NCBI RefSeq assembly: GCF_000165835.1
Contig: NC_014640.1
Coordinates: 6,448,001 to 6,512,000, forward strand
Length of the DNA: 64,000 bases
Direction of reading: 5' to 3'
Origin: Achromobacter xylosoxidans A8
GTDB lineage: Bacteria; Pseudomonadota; Gammaproteobacteria; Burkholderiales; Burkholderiaceae_B
The translations under genes were made by a program, and so were the position numbers. Of this stretch, positions 18,137-28,573 are shown one piece after another. The notes below the pieces were generated by a model. That model did not search any database. It worked only from the letters and a program-made list of their open reading frames with translations, and was not told the origin of the DNA. The stretch's first letter is position 1. Each line of letters begins with the position of its first letter.

Positions 18137-19138
18137 TCACAAATCCAGCGGCCGCATCGCCTCGTCCACATCTTCGGACGACAGGTCCTGCACGATCAGG
18201 ACCATGGCCCCCTTCTGCCACACCCCTTCCGGCACGGTGACGGGCTCGGGCGTTGCAAATACGTGCCGCACGCCGTGCACCGCGCGCAAGGTGCCGTCCG
18301 TCCAGCGCAGCAAGCCTTTGGCGCGCAGCAGGCGGTCACCGATATGCCGCTGCATGTGCCGGGTCCAGCGCGCATAGTCTTCCCAACCCACCGGCCGGCT
18401 CTGCGGGAAGGCGTAGGACACGATGCCATAGCGCAGCACATGCGCCAGCGGCCCTGCGGCGAGCGGCGCCGCGGCCGTCAGCACGGCTGCGTCCAGATGC
18501 TCGGGCCGCAGTCCATCAAACAGCGCAGGCGCATCCTCATCCACGGTATCCGGCGACACCGCGCGGATGGGTGCGCTGGCGTTATAGCCGCGCAACGCAG
18601 ACCGTAGCGCCTCTATGGCGGCCTCATCGGCCAGATCGGTCTTGGTCAGCGCAATTCGGTCGGCGATGGCGATCTGGGTGCTGGCTTCGCGATAGGCGTC
18701 CAGCGTCACCATGCCATGCAGCGCATCGGCCGTCGCCACCACGCCGCCGAAACGGTAATGGCGGGCGATCAGCGGATCCGCCGCCAGCGTGTTGATGACC
18801 GGGCAGGGATCCGCCAACCCGGACGTTTCGACCACCACCCGCGTAAAGGCGGGAATCTCCCCGCGCTGGCGCCGGTAATAGAGCGACTCCAGCGTGTCCT
18901 GCAGCGAACTGGTGGCCGCGCAGCACAGGCAGCCCGAATCCAGCAACACCACGTCGCTGTCGTCGGCGCGGCCCACCAGCATGTGGTCCAGGCCGATCTC
19001 GCCGAACTCGTTGATGATCACTGCCGTGTCGGCAAAGCGCGGGCTGCGCACCAGACGCGACAGCAGCGTGGTCTTGCCGCTGCCCAGGAAGCCCGTCAGC
19101 AAATAGACCGGCAGCGGTCCGGCGGCAGTCACGGCCAT
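18137..19138 (-). CDS. CobW/COG0523-family GTPase
   Basis: A 333-residue GTP-binding protein. Walker A is GFLGSGKTTLLSRL (about 16-29), the metal-binding CxCC motif appears as GCLCC (about 72-76), a Walker B-like VVVETSGLADP follows (about 100-110) and TKTDLADE supplies the base-recognition motif. A C-terminal CobW_C domain (about 225-320) contains short His-rich stretches (TRHMQRHIGDRLL). COG0523 proteins deliver zinc or another metal to client enzymes. It is the last gene of the aconitase-amidohydrolase-isochorismatase unit, 22 bases after the latter, suggesting a role in metallation of the co-encoded amidohydrolase. That link is inference. Confidence 0.9.
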   Translation of the reverse strand: MAVTAAGPLPVYLLTGFLGSGKTTLLSRLVRSPRFADTAVIINEFGEIGLDHMLVGRADDSDVVLLDSGCLCCAATSSLQDTLESLYYRRQRGEIPAFTRVVVETSGLADPCPVINTLAADPLIARHYRFGGVVATADALHGMVTLDAYREASTQIAIADRIALTKTDLADEAAIEALRSALRGYNASAPIRAVSPDTVDEDAPALFDGLRPEHLDAAVLTAAAPLAAGPLAHVLRYGIVSYAFPQSRPVGWEDYARWTRHMQRHIGDRLLRAKGLLRWTDGTLRAVHGVRHVFATPEPVTVPEGVWQKGAMVLIVQDLSSEDVDEAMRPLDL

Positions 19139-19160
19139 GACGCGCGCTCCCTGCCGCGCT

Positions 19161-19889
19161 TCAGGCCTGGTCCGCGCCAGCAGGCGCGGGCAGGTTGCGC
19201 AGGTAGTCCTGCACCTCGCGCGACGGAATCACGTCGGCGTACTTGCAGTTCAGGTCGAACAGGCTCATGGCATGGCTGGCCTGGAAGCGGTCGAACGCCG
19301 CCTCTTCGGGAATGATGACCTTGAAGTTGTACGAATAGGCGTCCACCGTGGTGGCGCGCAGGCATCCCGACGAGGTGCAGCCCACCAGGATCAGCGTGTC
19401 CACGTCCAGGAAGTTCAGGTGGCTCATGAAGATGGTGCCGAAGAAGCAGGACGGCTTCTGTTTGGTGATGCGGATGTCCTGCGGCCGCGGCGCCAGCGGC
19501 TCCACGGTCTGGGTGGCGTGGGTATTGGCCAGCACGGTCTTTTCGCCGCCGCGATGGTTCTTGCCCACCTGCACGCCGCTGTCCAGCAAGTCGGCGCGGC
19601 GGCCGCTTTCGGTGTAGAAGACCGGAATGTTCTTGTCGCGCGCCAGCTCCAGCAGCGGCACGATATGCGCGACCGCGTCCCAGGCTTCTCGGCCGCAGTG
19701 GGTGCGGTACTGCTTCAGGCCTTCCAGGATGTCTTCGGGCGTGTCGCCGCAGAAGTTGTATTGCACGTCGATGATGAACAGGGCCGGCCGCTTGCCGAAG
19801 CCGCCGCGCTTGCCGTAACCGGCCTGCGCCAGCACCTGCTTGTCGCGCTCGGTCAGAAAGTCGTCCCAGATTCGCTTGGTTTCGCTCAT
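19161..19889 (-). CDS. Isochorismatase-family amidohydrolase (N-carbamoylsarcosine amidase-like)
   Basis: A 242-residue cysteine hydrolase. The catalytic triad is recognisable: Asp41 in FIIDVQYNF, Lys143 or Lys145 in ITKQKPS, and nucleophilic Cys176 in GCTSSGCLRAT (170-180), preceded by the non-proline cis-peptide segment. The SSGCLRATTVDAYSYNF pattern is closest to N-carbamoylsarcosine amidases, maleamate amidases and related C-N hydrolases rather than true isochorismatases. It follows the cyclic amidohydrolase gene by 33 bases; ring opening by that enzyme would yield an N-carbamoyl or amide product that this one could hydrolyse. The actual substrate is not determinable from the sequence. 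Confidence 0.88.
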   Translation of the reverse strand: MSETKRIWDDFLTERDKQVLAQAGYGKRGGFGKRPALFIIDVQYNFCGDTPEDILEGLKQYRTHCGREAWDAVAHIVPLLELARDKNIPVFYTESGRRADLLDSGVQVGKNHRGGEKTVLANTHATQTVEPLAPRPQDIRITKQKPSCFFGTIFMSHLNFLDVDTLILVGCTSSGCLRATTVDAYSYNFKVIIPEEAAFDRFQASHAMSLFDLNCKYADVIPSREVQDYLRNLPAPAGADQA

Positions 19890-19922
19890 GGTAATGCCTG
19901 CCAGAAAGAGAGTAGGTTCAGT

Positions 19923-21284
19923 TCAAAGACGCTTGAGATAGCGGCCGCCCGGGTTGCTGCGCGCGGCATCGGTGATGCGGCCGTCCAGCGCCACGGTGCG
20001 CCCGCGCACCAGGGTGCGCACGGGCCAGCCCTTCAGGGTCATGCCCTCGTAGGGCGAATAATCGGAATTGGATTCGAGCGTGGCGGGATCGACGGTGCGC
20101 TCCAGGTCCGGGTCCACCAGCACCAGGTCGGCGTCCTTGCCGATCTCGATGCTGCCCTTGCCCGGCATGCGATAAATGCGGGCAGAGTTTTCGGTGCAGA
20201 CCTTCATCAGGGTTTCCAGCGGCACGCCGCGGCGGTGGTAGCCCTCGTGCAGCAGGATCGGCAGCATCAGGCCGGTGCCGGGGAAGCCGTTGCTGGCAGC
20301 CCAGATGTCCGTGTCCTTGGTGGCGCGCTTGCGCGGCACGTGATCGGTGCCGATGGTGGTGATGGAACCGTCCAGCACGCCTTCCCACATGGCGTCCACA
20401 TCGCCTTGCCCGCGCACCGGCGGGTTGACCTTGGCATAGGTCCCGGCAGGCGATTCGTCGTTCAGGAACAGGTAGTGCGGGCAGGTCTCGACGTAGATGG
20501 GCGGCGCGTCCGGCGTGCGGCGGTGGCGCCGCGCCTCGTCCAGCGCTTCGCGGCTGCTCAGGTGCACGATGTTGACCGCGGCGCCGGTCTTGGCGGCGAA
20601 GTAGCAGACGCGGTGTACGTTTTCCGCTTCCAGGAAGTCCGGGCTCTGTTCGTTCCAGGCCTTCAGGTCGTCGCGGCCCGCGGCTCGCAGCGGGTCCCGC
20701 AGGACCGGAATCACTTCGACGTTTTCGCAGTGCACGCCCATGATCGCGCCGGGGATCGCGGCGGTGGCGCGCAGCGCCGAATACAGCAGGCCGTCGTCAA
20801 TGTCGGTAAAGCCCTTGGACAGGCCCGCCGCGCCCTTGTACATCATGTAGAGCTTGTAGGAATTCACATTGAAGCGGCGCGAGATTTCCTCCAGCGTCTC
20901 CACATGCAGATTGCTGGTGATGCCGAAATGGAAGCCGAAATCCACGCAGCTTTGCGACAGGGCGCGGTCACGCACCTTGTCAAAGGATTCACGGATGTCC
21001 GCCGAGCGATGAAACGACAACACACTGGTGGTGCCGCCCAGCGCGGCGAAGCGCGACTCGGTTTCGAAGTCGGTCTCGGGCGAGCCAAAGCCGAAATGCA
21101 CGTGCGGATCGATCAGTCCCGGCAGTACCCACAGCCCTTGGCAATCGATGGTCTCGCGAGCTTCCAGCGGCGTACCCGGCTCGGCAATGATGGCGATGCG
21201 GCCATCGATGACGCCAAGCACGCCTTCGGTCAGGCCCTGCTGAGGCAAAAACAGTCTTGCATTGGTGAGTAGCAGATCCAGCAT
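19923..21284 (-). CDS. Dihydroorotase/hydantoinase-type cyclic amidohydrolase
   Basis: A 453-residue metal-dependent TIM-barrel amidohydrolase. It has the DPHVHFG ligand motif (His61, His63), a candidate carboxylated lysine in SYKLYMMYK (144-150), ligand His in GVHCENVEV and NIVHLSSREALD, and the catalytic Asp in TIGTDHVPR (about 316-324). The small C-terminal beta-sandwich returns with VRTLVRGRTVALDGR. This is the architecture of dihydropyrimidinases, allantoinases and hydantoinases, which open cyclic amides. It is encoded between an aconitase-family protein and an isochorismatase-family amidase with gaps of about 30 bases. The operon therefore probably degrades a cyclic amide or imide; the compound is unknown. 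Confidence 0.9.
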   Translation of the reverse strand: MLDLLLTNARLFLPQQGLTEGVLGVIDGRIAIIAEPGTPLEARETIDCQGLWVLPGLIDPHVHFGFGSPETDFETESRFAALGGTTSVLSFHRSADIRESFDKVRDRALSQSCVDFGFHFGITSNLHVETLEEISRRFNVNSYKLYMMYKGAAGLSKGFTDIDDGLLYSALRATAAIPGAIMGVHCENVEVIPVLRDPLRAAGRDDLKAWNEQSPDFLEAENVHRVCYFAAKTGAAVNIVHLSSREALDEARRHRRTPDAPPIYVETCPHYLFLNDESPAGTYAKVNPPVRGQGDVDAMWEGVLDGSITTIGTDHVPRKRATKDTDIWAASNGFPGTGLMLPILLHEGYHRRGVPLETLMKVCTENSARIYRMPGKGSIEIGKDADLVLVDPDLERTVDPATLESNSDYSPYEGMTLKGWPVRTLVRGRTVALDGRITDAARSNPGGRYLKRL

Positions 21285-21314
21285 GATGTCGTGTGTCCTG
21301 AGTGATGCGCGTTG

Positions 21315-24044
<2,730 letters not shown>

Positions 24045-24064
24045 CTTACGGCTTGCGAAACAAT

Positions 24065-24077
24065 AGTGTCAACACTA
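24065..24077. promoter_or_regulatory. GTCAAC-type operator, aconitase-side copy
   Basis: AGTGTCAACACT (24065-24076) is an inverted repeat of AGTGT/ACACT lying about 20 bases before the aconitase-like start. Its 11-base part TGTCAACACTA recurs exactly at 24295-24305 beside the divergent regulator, and a related inverted copy lies at 24264-24273. A binding site for the adjacent FCD regulator is the simplest reading. Confidence 0.55.
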
Positions 24078-24263
24078 CAGCAGAGACACGGGACAGAAAA
24101 GACTAACCAAAAACAGTTCCGTGGAGTTCTGACGCAAGTGTAGATAGATTAATCCTCCATTCAGACCCAGGGATAACCCGTAAATTTCTCGGTAAAATAG
24201 ATAAATTATCCGTATAGGCCAGGCAAACCTGGCTTACGCCCATAACAATTCCAACTCCAAAAG

Positions 24264-24305
24264 AGTTGACACTTTTTAGACCTCTTTGATAGGCTGTCAA
24301 CACTA
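24264..24305. promoter_or_regulatory. GTCAAC-type operators overlapping the regulator promoter and start
   Basis: AGTTGACACT (24264-24273) and TGTCAACACTA (24295-24305) repeat the motif found on the aconitase side. The first overlaps a TTGACA hexamer (24266-24271) that could serve as a -35 box; the second runs into the A of the regulator ATG. This placement fits autorepression. The rest of the 260-base divergent gap is relatively AT-rich and I see no gene in it. Confidence 0.55.
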
Positions 24306-25027
24306 TGAACACCGTCACGACCTCCATCGCCATCAAGGAAGACGCCACCGGCCCGCTGGCCGACGTGGTCTTCGACCAGGTGCTGGATGCCATCTACCAA
24401 GGCCGGCTGGCCCCGGGCAGCGTCATCAATGAAGTCGCGCTGGCCCAGGAATTCGGCGTCAGCCGCGGCCCGGTGCGGGAGGCGGTGCGCCGCCTGCAAG
24501 GGATCCAGCTGATCACGCGCGAGCCCTATATCAAGGCGCGCGTGGTGACGCTATCGGCGGAGTCCGCGCTGGAACTGTTCCAAATGCGCATGGCGCTGGA
24601 AGGCGTGGCCTGCAACCTGGCCACCCGCCGCATGAGCGATGCGGAAATCGCGCAGTTGCTGGTCGAGCTGGAGCAGGATCGCCAGCGCCGCCTGGAGGCC
24701 GCCAATGGCGGCGCCGCGGCGCCGCGTGTCTTCGACTTCCATGAGCGCATCGTGCGCGCCAGTGGCAACAACCGCATCATCAACGCCCTTTGCGGCGACC
24801 TCTATCACCTGCTGCGCGTCTACCGCCGGCACTCCGGCACGGTGCTGGAGCGCAAGGACGACGCCTACGCCGAGCACTGGCAAATCCTGCGCGCAATCCG
24901 CGCGCGCGACGCCGAACTGGCGGAATCGCTGATGCGCTCGCACATCGAACGCGCGGCGCAACACCTTTTTGAACATCTGGCGGAAGGAGCGTCCGGCATC
25001 GCCGGGCACCCCGTCTCCGCTGCCTGA
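24305..25027 (+). CDS. GntR-family FCD regulator of the aconitase/lyase locus
   Basis: A 240-residue regulator with a GntR winged helix (about 15-80; VINEVALAQEFGVSRGPVREAVRRLQ) and an FCD domain (about 90-225) carrying LELFQMRMALEGVACNLATR, FDFHERIVRASGNNRI and a C-terminal SHIERAAQHLFEHL. The Asp/His pattern (FHERI and AEHWQILRAI) suggests a metal-assisted carboxylate-binding pocket, as in many FCD proteins. It is divergent from the aconitase-like gene and 21 bases before the lyase gene, with three copies of a GTCAAC-type motif in the shared upstream region. It probably controls both arms. Confidence 0.92.
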   Translation: MNTVTTSIAIKEDATGPLADVVFDQVLDAIYQGRLAPGSVINEVALAQEFGVSRGPVREAVRRLQGIQLITREPYIKARVVTLSAESALELFQMRMALEGVACNLATRRMSDAEIAQLLVELEQDRQRRLEAANGGAAAPRVFDFHERIVRASGNNRIINALCGDLYHLLRVYRRHSGTVLERKDDAYAEHWQILRAIRARDAELAESLMRSHIERAAQHLFEHLAEGASGIAGHPVSAA

Positions 25028-25048
25028 CACTCTTTGGAGCAGTACGAC

Positions 25049-25945
25049 ATGAACAACCCGCGCCACCAGTTCCGGCAATTGCTGAAGAACGAACCCTTCA
25101 TCGTCTCCCCCGGTGTGTACGATGGATACAGCATCCGCCTGGTCGAAGCCGCGGGTTTCAAGACCGCCTGCACCAGCGGCGCGGCCGTGTCGAACGCATT
25201 GCTGGGCATCGCCGATATCGGCGTGATGGGGCTGTCGGAAAACGTCACCCACTGCCGCCACCTGGCGCGCTCCGTCTCCATCCCCCTCACGGCCGACGCC
25301 GACACCGGCTATGGCAACCCCGTGAACGTCTATCACACGGTGCAGATGTTCGAGGAAGCCGGCGTCGCCGGCATCAACCTGGAAGACCAGGTCAGCCCCA
25401 AGCGCTGCGGCCACATGCCCGGCAAGGACGTGGTGAGCGAGGCGGAAATGGTCAAGAAGATCGAGGCCGCCTGCCTGGCGCGGCGCGACGATGACTTCGT
25501 CATCATCGCTCGCACCGACTCCCTCGCGATCGAAGGCATCGAAGGCGCGGTCAAGCGCGCCCGCGCCTATGCCCGCGCCGGCGCCGACATGCTGTTCCCC
25601 GACGCCGTGCGCACCGAAGACGACATCAAGCGCCTGGTGGACGCCGCCGGCATCCCGGTCAGCGTCAACATGGGGTTCGGCATCCGCAACCGCCCCACCA
25701 CGCCCCTGATCCCCCTGCCGCGCCTGAAGGAAATCGGCGTCAAGCGCATCAGCCTGCCGCGCATGCTGCCGGCCGCCGCCATATATGGCATGCGACAGGC
25801 GCTGCAAGTGATGCAGGGCGTGATCGCCAGCGGTGAACCCGCCGACCGCCCCGACCTGCTGGTGGGCATCGAAGACATCATGCAGTTGATGGGCTACGAG
25901 CAGATGCGCGCCATGGAAAAGCGCCTGACGACGCTGGCCGACTGA
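25049..25945 (+). CDS. Isocitrate lyase/PEP mutase-family lyase
   Basis: A 298-residue (beta/alpha)8 protein of the ICL/PEPM superfamily. It contains VSPGVYDGYSIRLVEAAGF (about 19-37), the Mg-binding PLTADADTGYGN (about 79-90), LEDQ (111-114) and the catalytic loop PKRCGHMPGKDV (117-128) with Cys120, the base or acid in C-C lyases of this family such as 2-methylisocitrate and 2,3-dimethylmalate lyase. The Cys argues for a lyase over a phosphonate mutase. Start 25049 follows GGAG; ATG 25034 would add five residues. Sharing a locus with an aconitase-family hydratase suggests a hydrate-then-cleave sequence. Oxaloacetate decarboxylase-type activity is an alternative. Confidence 0.88.
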   Translation: MNNPRHQFRQLLKNEPFIVSPGVYDGYSIRLVEAAGFKTACTSGAAVSNALLGIADIGVMGLSENVTHCRHLARSVSIPLTADADTGYGNPVNVYHTVQMFEEAGVAGINLEDQVSPKRCGHMPGKDVVSEAEMVKKIEAACLARRDDDFVIIARTDSLAIEGIEGAVKRARAYARAGADMLFPDAVRTEDDIKRLVDAAGIPVSVNMGFGIRNRPTTPLIPLPRLKEIGVKRISLPRMLPAAAIYGMRQALQVMQGVIASGEPADRPDLLVGIEDIMQLMGYEQMRAMEKRLTTLAD

Positions 25946-25955
25946 GTACCTCGCC

Positions 25956-26675
25956 ATGACTGAGCGGAATGCGCAGGCGCATTGCGTCCTGACGGGTTCA
26001 TCGTCCGGCATCGGCCTGGCGTTGGCCGAACTGCTGCTGGCGTCCGGCTGGCGGGTGACGGGCGTGGACATCGCGCCTGCCGCCATCCTGGACCATGGGC
26101 AGTATCGCCATCTGCGTTGCGATCTGGCCGACGCCACCGCGCTGCGCGGCCTGTGCGCCCTGCTGGACGACTGCGCCCCGACCGCGCTGGCGCATTGCGC
26201 CGGCGTGGTGCGCACCGGCGGCGCGCTGGATACGCGCCCGGAAGACACGGAATTGCTGTGGCAGCTGCACGGGGCCGCGCCGATGGCGCTGGTCCGCGCG
26301 CTGGCGCCGCAACTGCCGGACGGCCGCGGCCGCATCGCACTGGTGTCCAGCCGCGCCGTGCTGGGACGCGCGCAGCGCCTGGCCTATGCCGCGACCAAGT
26401 CCGCGCAGATAGGCCTGGCGCGCAGCCTGGCGGCCGAACTCATCGGCCGCGGCATTACCGTCAACGTGATCGCGCCTGGCGCGGTCGATACCCCGATGCT
26501 GCACGACCCGCAGCGCGGCGCGCCGCCGCGGGTCGATCTGCCCCTGGGACGCCTGATCGAAGCGCGCGAAGTCGCCGCGGCCATCGCCTTCTTCCTGGGC
26601 GAGCAGGCCGGCGCCATCACCGGACAGACGCTTTATGTCTGCGGCGGCGCCTCGCTGGGAACGATGCCGCTATGA
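25956..26675 (+). CDS. Short-chain dehydrogenase/reductase
   Basis: A 239-residue classical SDR. The nucleotide motif is TGSSSGIGLALAELL (about 12-26), the acidic residue in VTGVDIAP suggests NAD preference, and the catalytic set is Ser in LVSSRAVLG plus YAATK (about 145-149). The family-typical VNVIAPGAVDTPM follows. It is 10 bases after the lyase gene and overlaps the next SDR (ATGA). It probably oxidises or reduces an intermediate of this locus; the substrate is unknown. Confidence 0.9.
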   Translation: MTERNAQAHCVLTGSSSGIGLALAELLLASGWRVTGVDIAPAAILDHGQYRHLRCDLADATALRGLCALLDDCAPTALAHCAGVVRTGGALDTRPEDTELLWQLHGAAPMALVRALAPQLPDGRGRIALVSSRAVLGRAQRLAYAATKSAQIGLARSLAAELIGRGITVNVIAPGAVDTPMLHDPQRGAPPRVDLPLGRLIEAREVAAAIAFFLGEQAGAITGQTLYVCGGASLGTMPL

Positions 26676-27445
26676 CGACGACAGCCACACCCGCACTGGA
26701 TGGCAAGACCGTGATCGTGACCGGCGCGGCCGGCGGACTGGGCCAGGCGATCGTCGCGCACTGCCTGCTTGCCGGCGCCCGCGTGGCCTTGCTGGACCGG
26801 GATCTGGAATCGCTCGCGCAATGCCGCCAGACACTGGGCGCGCCGGATGCCCGCGTGCTGACGCGCGTCTGCGACGTGACCGATGCGGACGCCACCCGCG
26901 CCGCAATCGAACATGCCGCCGCGCACTGGGGCGCCATCCACGCTCTGGTGAACAACGCCGCCACCGTCACGCCGGGCAACAAGGTCGCGGACTTGACGCT
27001 GGAACATTGGCGACAGGCGCTGGACGTGAACCTGACCGGCGCGTGGCTGATGAGCAAGTACGCCATCCCTCACATGGCGCGGGCCGGCGGCGGCGTGGTG
27101 CTGAACATCGCGTCGCAGCTGGGCAGCGTGGCCGCGCCAGGCCGCGGCGCCTATGGCGCCAGCAAGGCCGGCCTGATCGCGCTGGCACGCGCCATCGCGG
27201 TGGACCATGCGGCCGACGGCATCCGCGGCCTGAGCCTTTCTCCAGGCGCGGTGCTCACCAGCCGGTTGGTCGCGCGCTACGGCAGCGCGCAAGCCGCCAG
27301 CGCCGCGCTGTCGGCCAAGTATCCCGCCGGACGCCTCGGCACCACCGACGAAATCGCGCAAACAGCAGTTTTCCTGATCAGCGATGCCGCTTCGTTCATC
27401 ACGGGCGCGGACATACGCGCGGACGGCGGATACACCGCGCTCTAG
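26672..27445 (+). CDS. Short-chain dehydrogenase/reductase
   Basis: A 257-residue classical SDR. It has TGAAGGLGQAIVAHCL (about 14-29), an Asp in LLDRDLE that favours NAD, the NNAA motif, Ser in NIASQLGS and the catalytic YGASK (about 154-158). Its ATG overlaps the previous SDR stop, so the two are translated together; two SDRs in tandem could act on successive or epimeric alcohols. The long upstream extension of the open frame lies inside the first SDR gene in another frame and was not used. Confidence 0.92.
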   Translation: MTTTATPALDGKTVIVTGAAGGLGQAIVAHCLLAGARVALLDRDLESLAQCRQTLGAPDARVLTRVCDVTDADATRAAIEHAAAHWGAIHALVNNAATVTPGNKVADLTLEHWRQALDVNLTGAWLMSKYAIPHMARAGGGVVLNIASQLGSVAAPGRGAYGASKAGLIALARAIAVDHAADGIRGLSLSPGAVLTSRLVARYGSAQAASAALSAKYPAGRLGTTDEIAQTAVFLISDAASFITGADIRADGGYTAL

Positions 27446-27501
27446 CGCAGCCGCCGCCAACTTCACGCAAGGCTTACATCACACTACAAGGGGCTTGAAC
27501 C

Positions 27502-28521
27502 ATGAAGTACTCGACCATCTCCGCAACTCACTCGCGGCCGACCACCCGCCGCACCATTCTGGCACTGCTCGCCGGCGCCATCGGGCTGGCCGCCGCTCCC
27601 GCCTTCGCACAGGGCACGGACAATTTCCCCACGCGCGCAGTCACCATCGTCGTGCCCTTCCCAGCAGGCGGCGCCACCGACATCACCGCGCGCCTGGTGG
27701 CAGAGGGACTCTCCAAGAAGTGGGGACAACCGGTCGTGGTGGAAAACAAGCCCGGCGCGGGCGGCAACGTCGGTTCGGAGTACGTGGCGCGCGCCGCGCC
27801 CGACGGCTACACCCTGGTGCTGGGCGTAACGGGCTCGCATGGCATCAACACCTCGCTCTACAAGAACATGCGCTATGACCCGGTCAAGGATTTCGAGGCC
27901 ATCACGCAAGCCACGCTGTATCCCAACGCCATCGTCGTCAACAACGACGTACCGGCCAACAATCTGCAGGAACTCATCGCCCTGCTGAAGAAGCCCGACG
28001 CGCACTACTCCTACGGTTCGGACGGCAACGGCACGGCGTCGCACCTGGGCATGGAACTGATCAAGAACCAGGGCAAGTTCGAGATCTCGCACATTCCTTA
28101 CCGCGGCAGCTCGCCAATGGTGACCGACCTGCTGGGCGGCCAGATCCAGGTGGGCATTACCGGCCTGCCCGCCGTGCAGGCTTATGCCAAGAGCGGAAAA
28201 CTGAAGATCGTGGCCCTGACCACGGGCGAACGCTTCGCCAGCGCGCCCGACTATCCCACGGTGGCCGAACAAGGCTTCGCGGGCTATGCCGCGCCGCCCT
28301 GGTCGGGTTTCTTCGCGCCCAAGGGAACGCCCAAGCCGCTGGTGGAGAAGATCTCGGCGGACATGCGCGAAGTCATGGCCGATCCGAAGACCAAGGAGAA
28401 GATCGTCGCCTCCGGCAGCGAGTTCACGCCGTCCACGCCTGCACAGTTCCAGGCTTTCGTGCAGCAGGAAATCGCGAAGTGGGCCGAGGCCGTCAAGATC
28501 TCCGGCGCGCGCATCGACTGA
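27502..28521 (+). CDS. Bug/TctC-type solute receptor
   Basis: A 339-residue periplasmic receptor of the Bug (Bordetella uptake gene) family. A signal peptide with a twin-Arg-like RPTTRRTILALLAGA segment ends AAPAFAQ (about 36). The mature protein opens with FPTRAVTIVVPFPAGGATDITAR, the diagnostic Bug N-terminus, and includes KPGAGGNVGSEYVARAAPDGYT and PYRGSSPMVTDLLGGQI. Bug proteins bind small carboxylates, amides or aromatics through backbone contacts. No TctA or TctB membrane gene is present here, as is typical of orphan Bug genes. Its place at the end of the plus-strand arm makes the pathway substrate its likely ligand. Confidence 0.93.
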   Translation: MKYSTISATHSRPTTRRTILALLAGAIGLAAAPAFAQGTDNFPTRAVTIVVPFPAGGATDITARLVAEGLSKKWGQPVVVENKPGAGGNVGSEYVARAAPDGYTLVLGVTGSHGINTSLYKNMRYDPVKDFEAITQATLYPNAIVVNNDVPANNLQELIALLKKPDAHYSYGSDGNGTASHLGMELIKNQGKFEISHIPYRGSSPMVTDLLGGQIQVGITGLPAVQAYAKSGKLKIVALTTGERFASAPDYPTVAEQGFAGYAAPPWSGFFAPKGTPKPLVEKISADMREVMADPKTKEKIVASGSEFTPSTPAQFQAFVQQEIAKWAEAVKISGARID

Positions 28522-28535
28522 CACGCGCAGCCGGA

Positions 28536-28565
28536 GCGCCAGCCCCGCAGGCGCGGGGCTGGCGC
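28536..28565. terminator. GC-rich stem-loop between convergent genes
   Basis: A perfect 13-bp inverted repeat (GCGCCAGCCCCGC 28536-28548 / GCGGGGCTGGCGC 28553-28565) with a 4-base loop fills the 52-base gap between the Bug gene and the convergent TonB receptor. There is no T-tract on either side, so it may act as a bidirectional, possibly Rho-assisted terminator or as an mRNA 3'-end stabiliser. Confidence 0.6.
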
Positions 28566-28573
28566 GATCGGCG

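Noticed and set aside
19137..21272. A 711-codon plus-strand open frame opposite the amidohydrolase and isochorismatase genes
   Set aside because: It spans two real minus-strand genes and their gap and has the low-complexity composition of an antisense frame.
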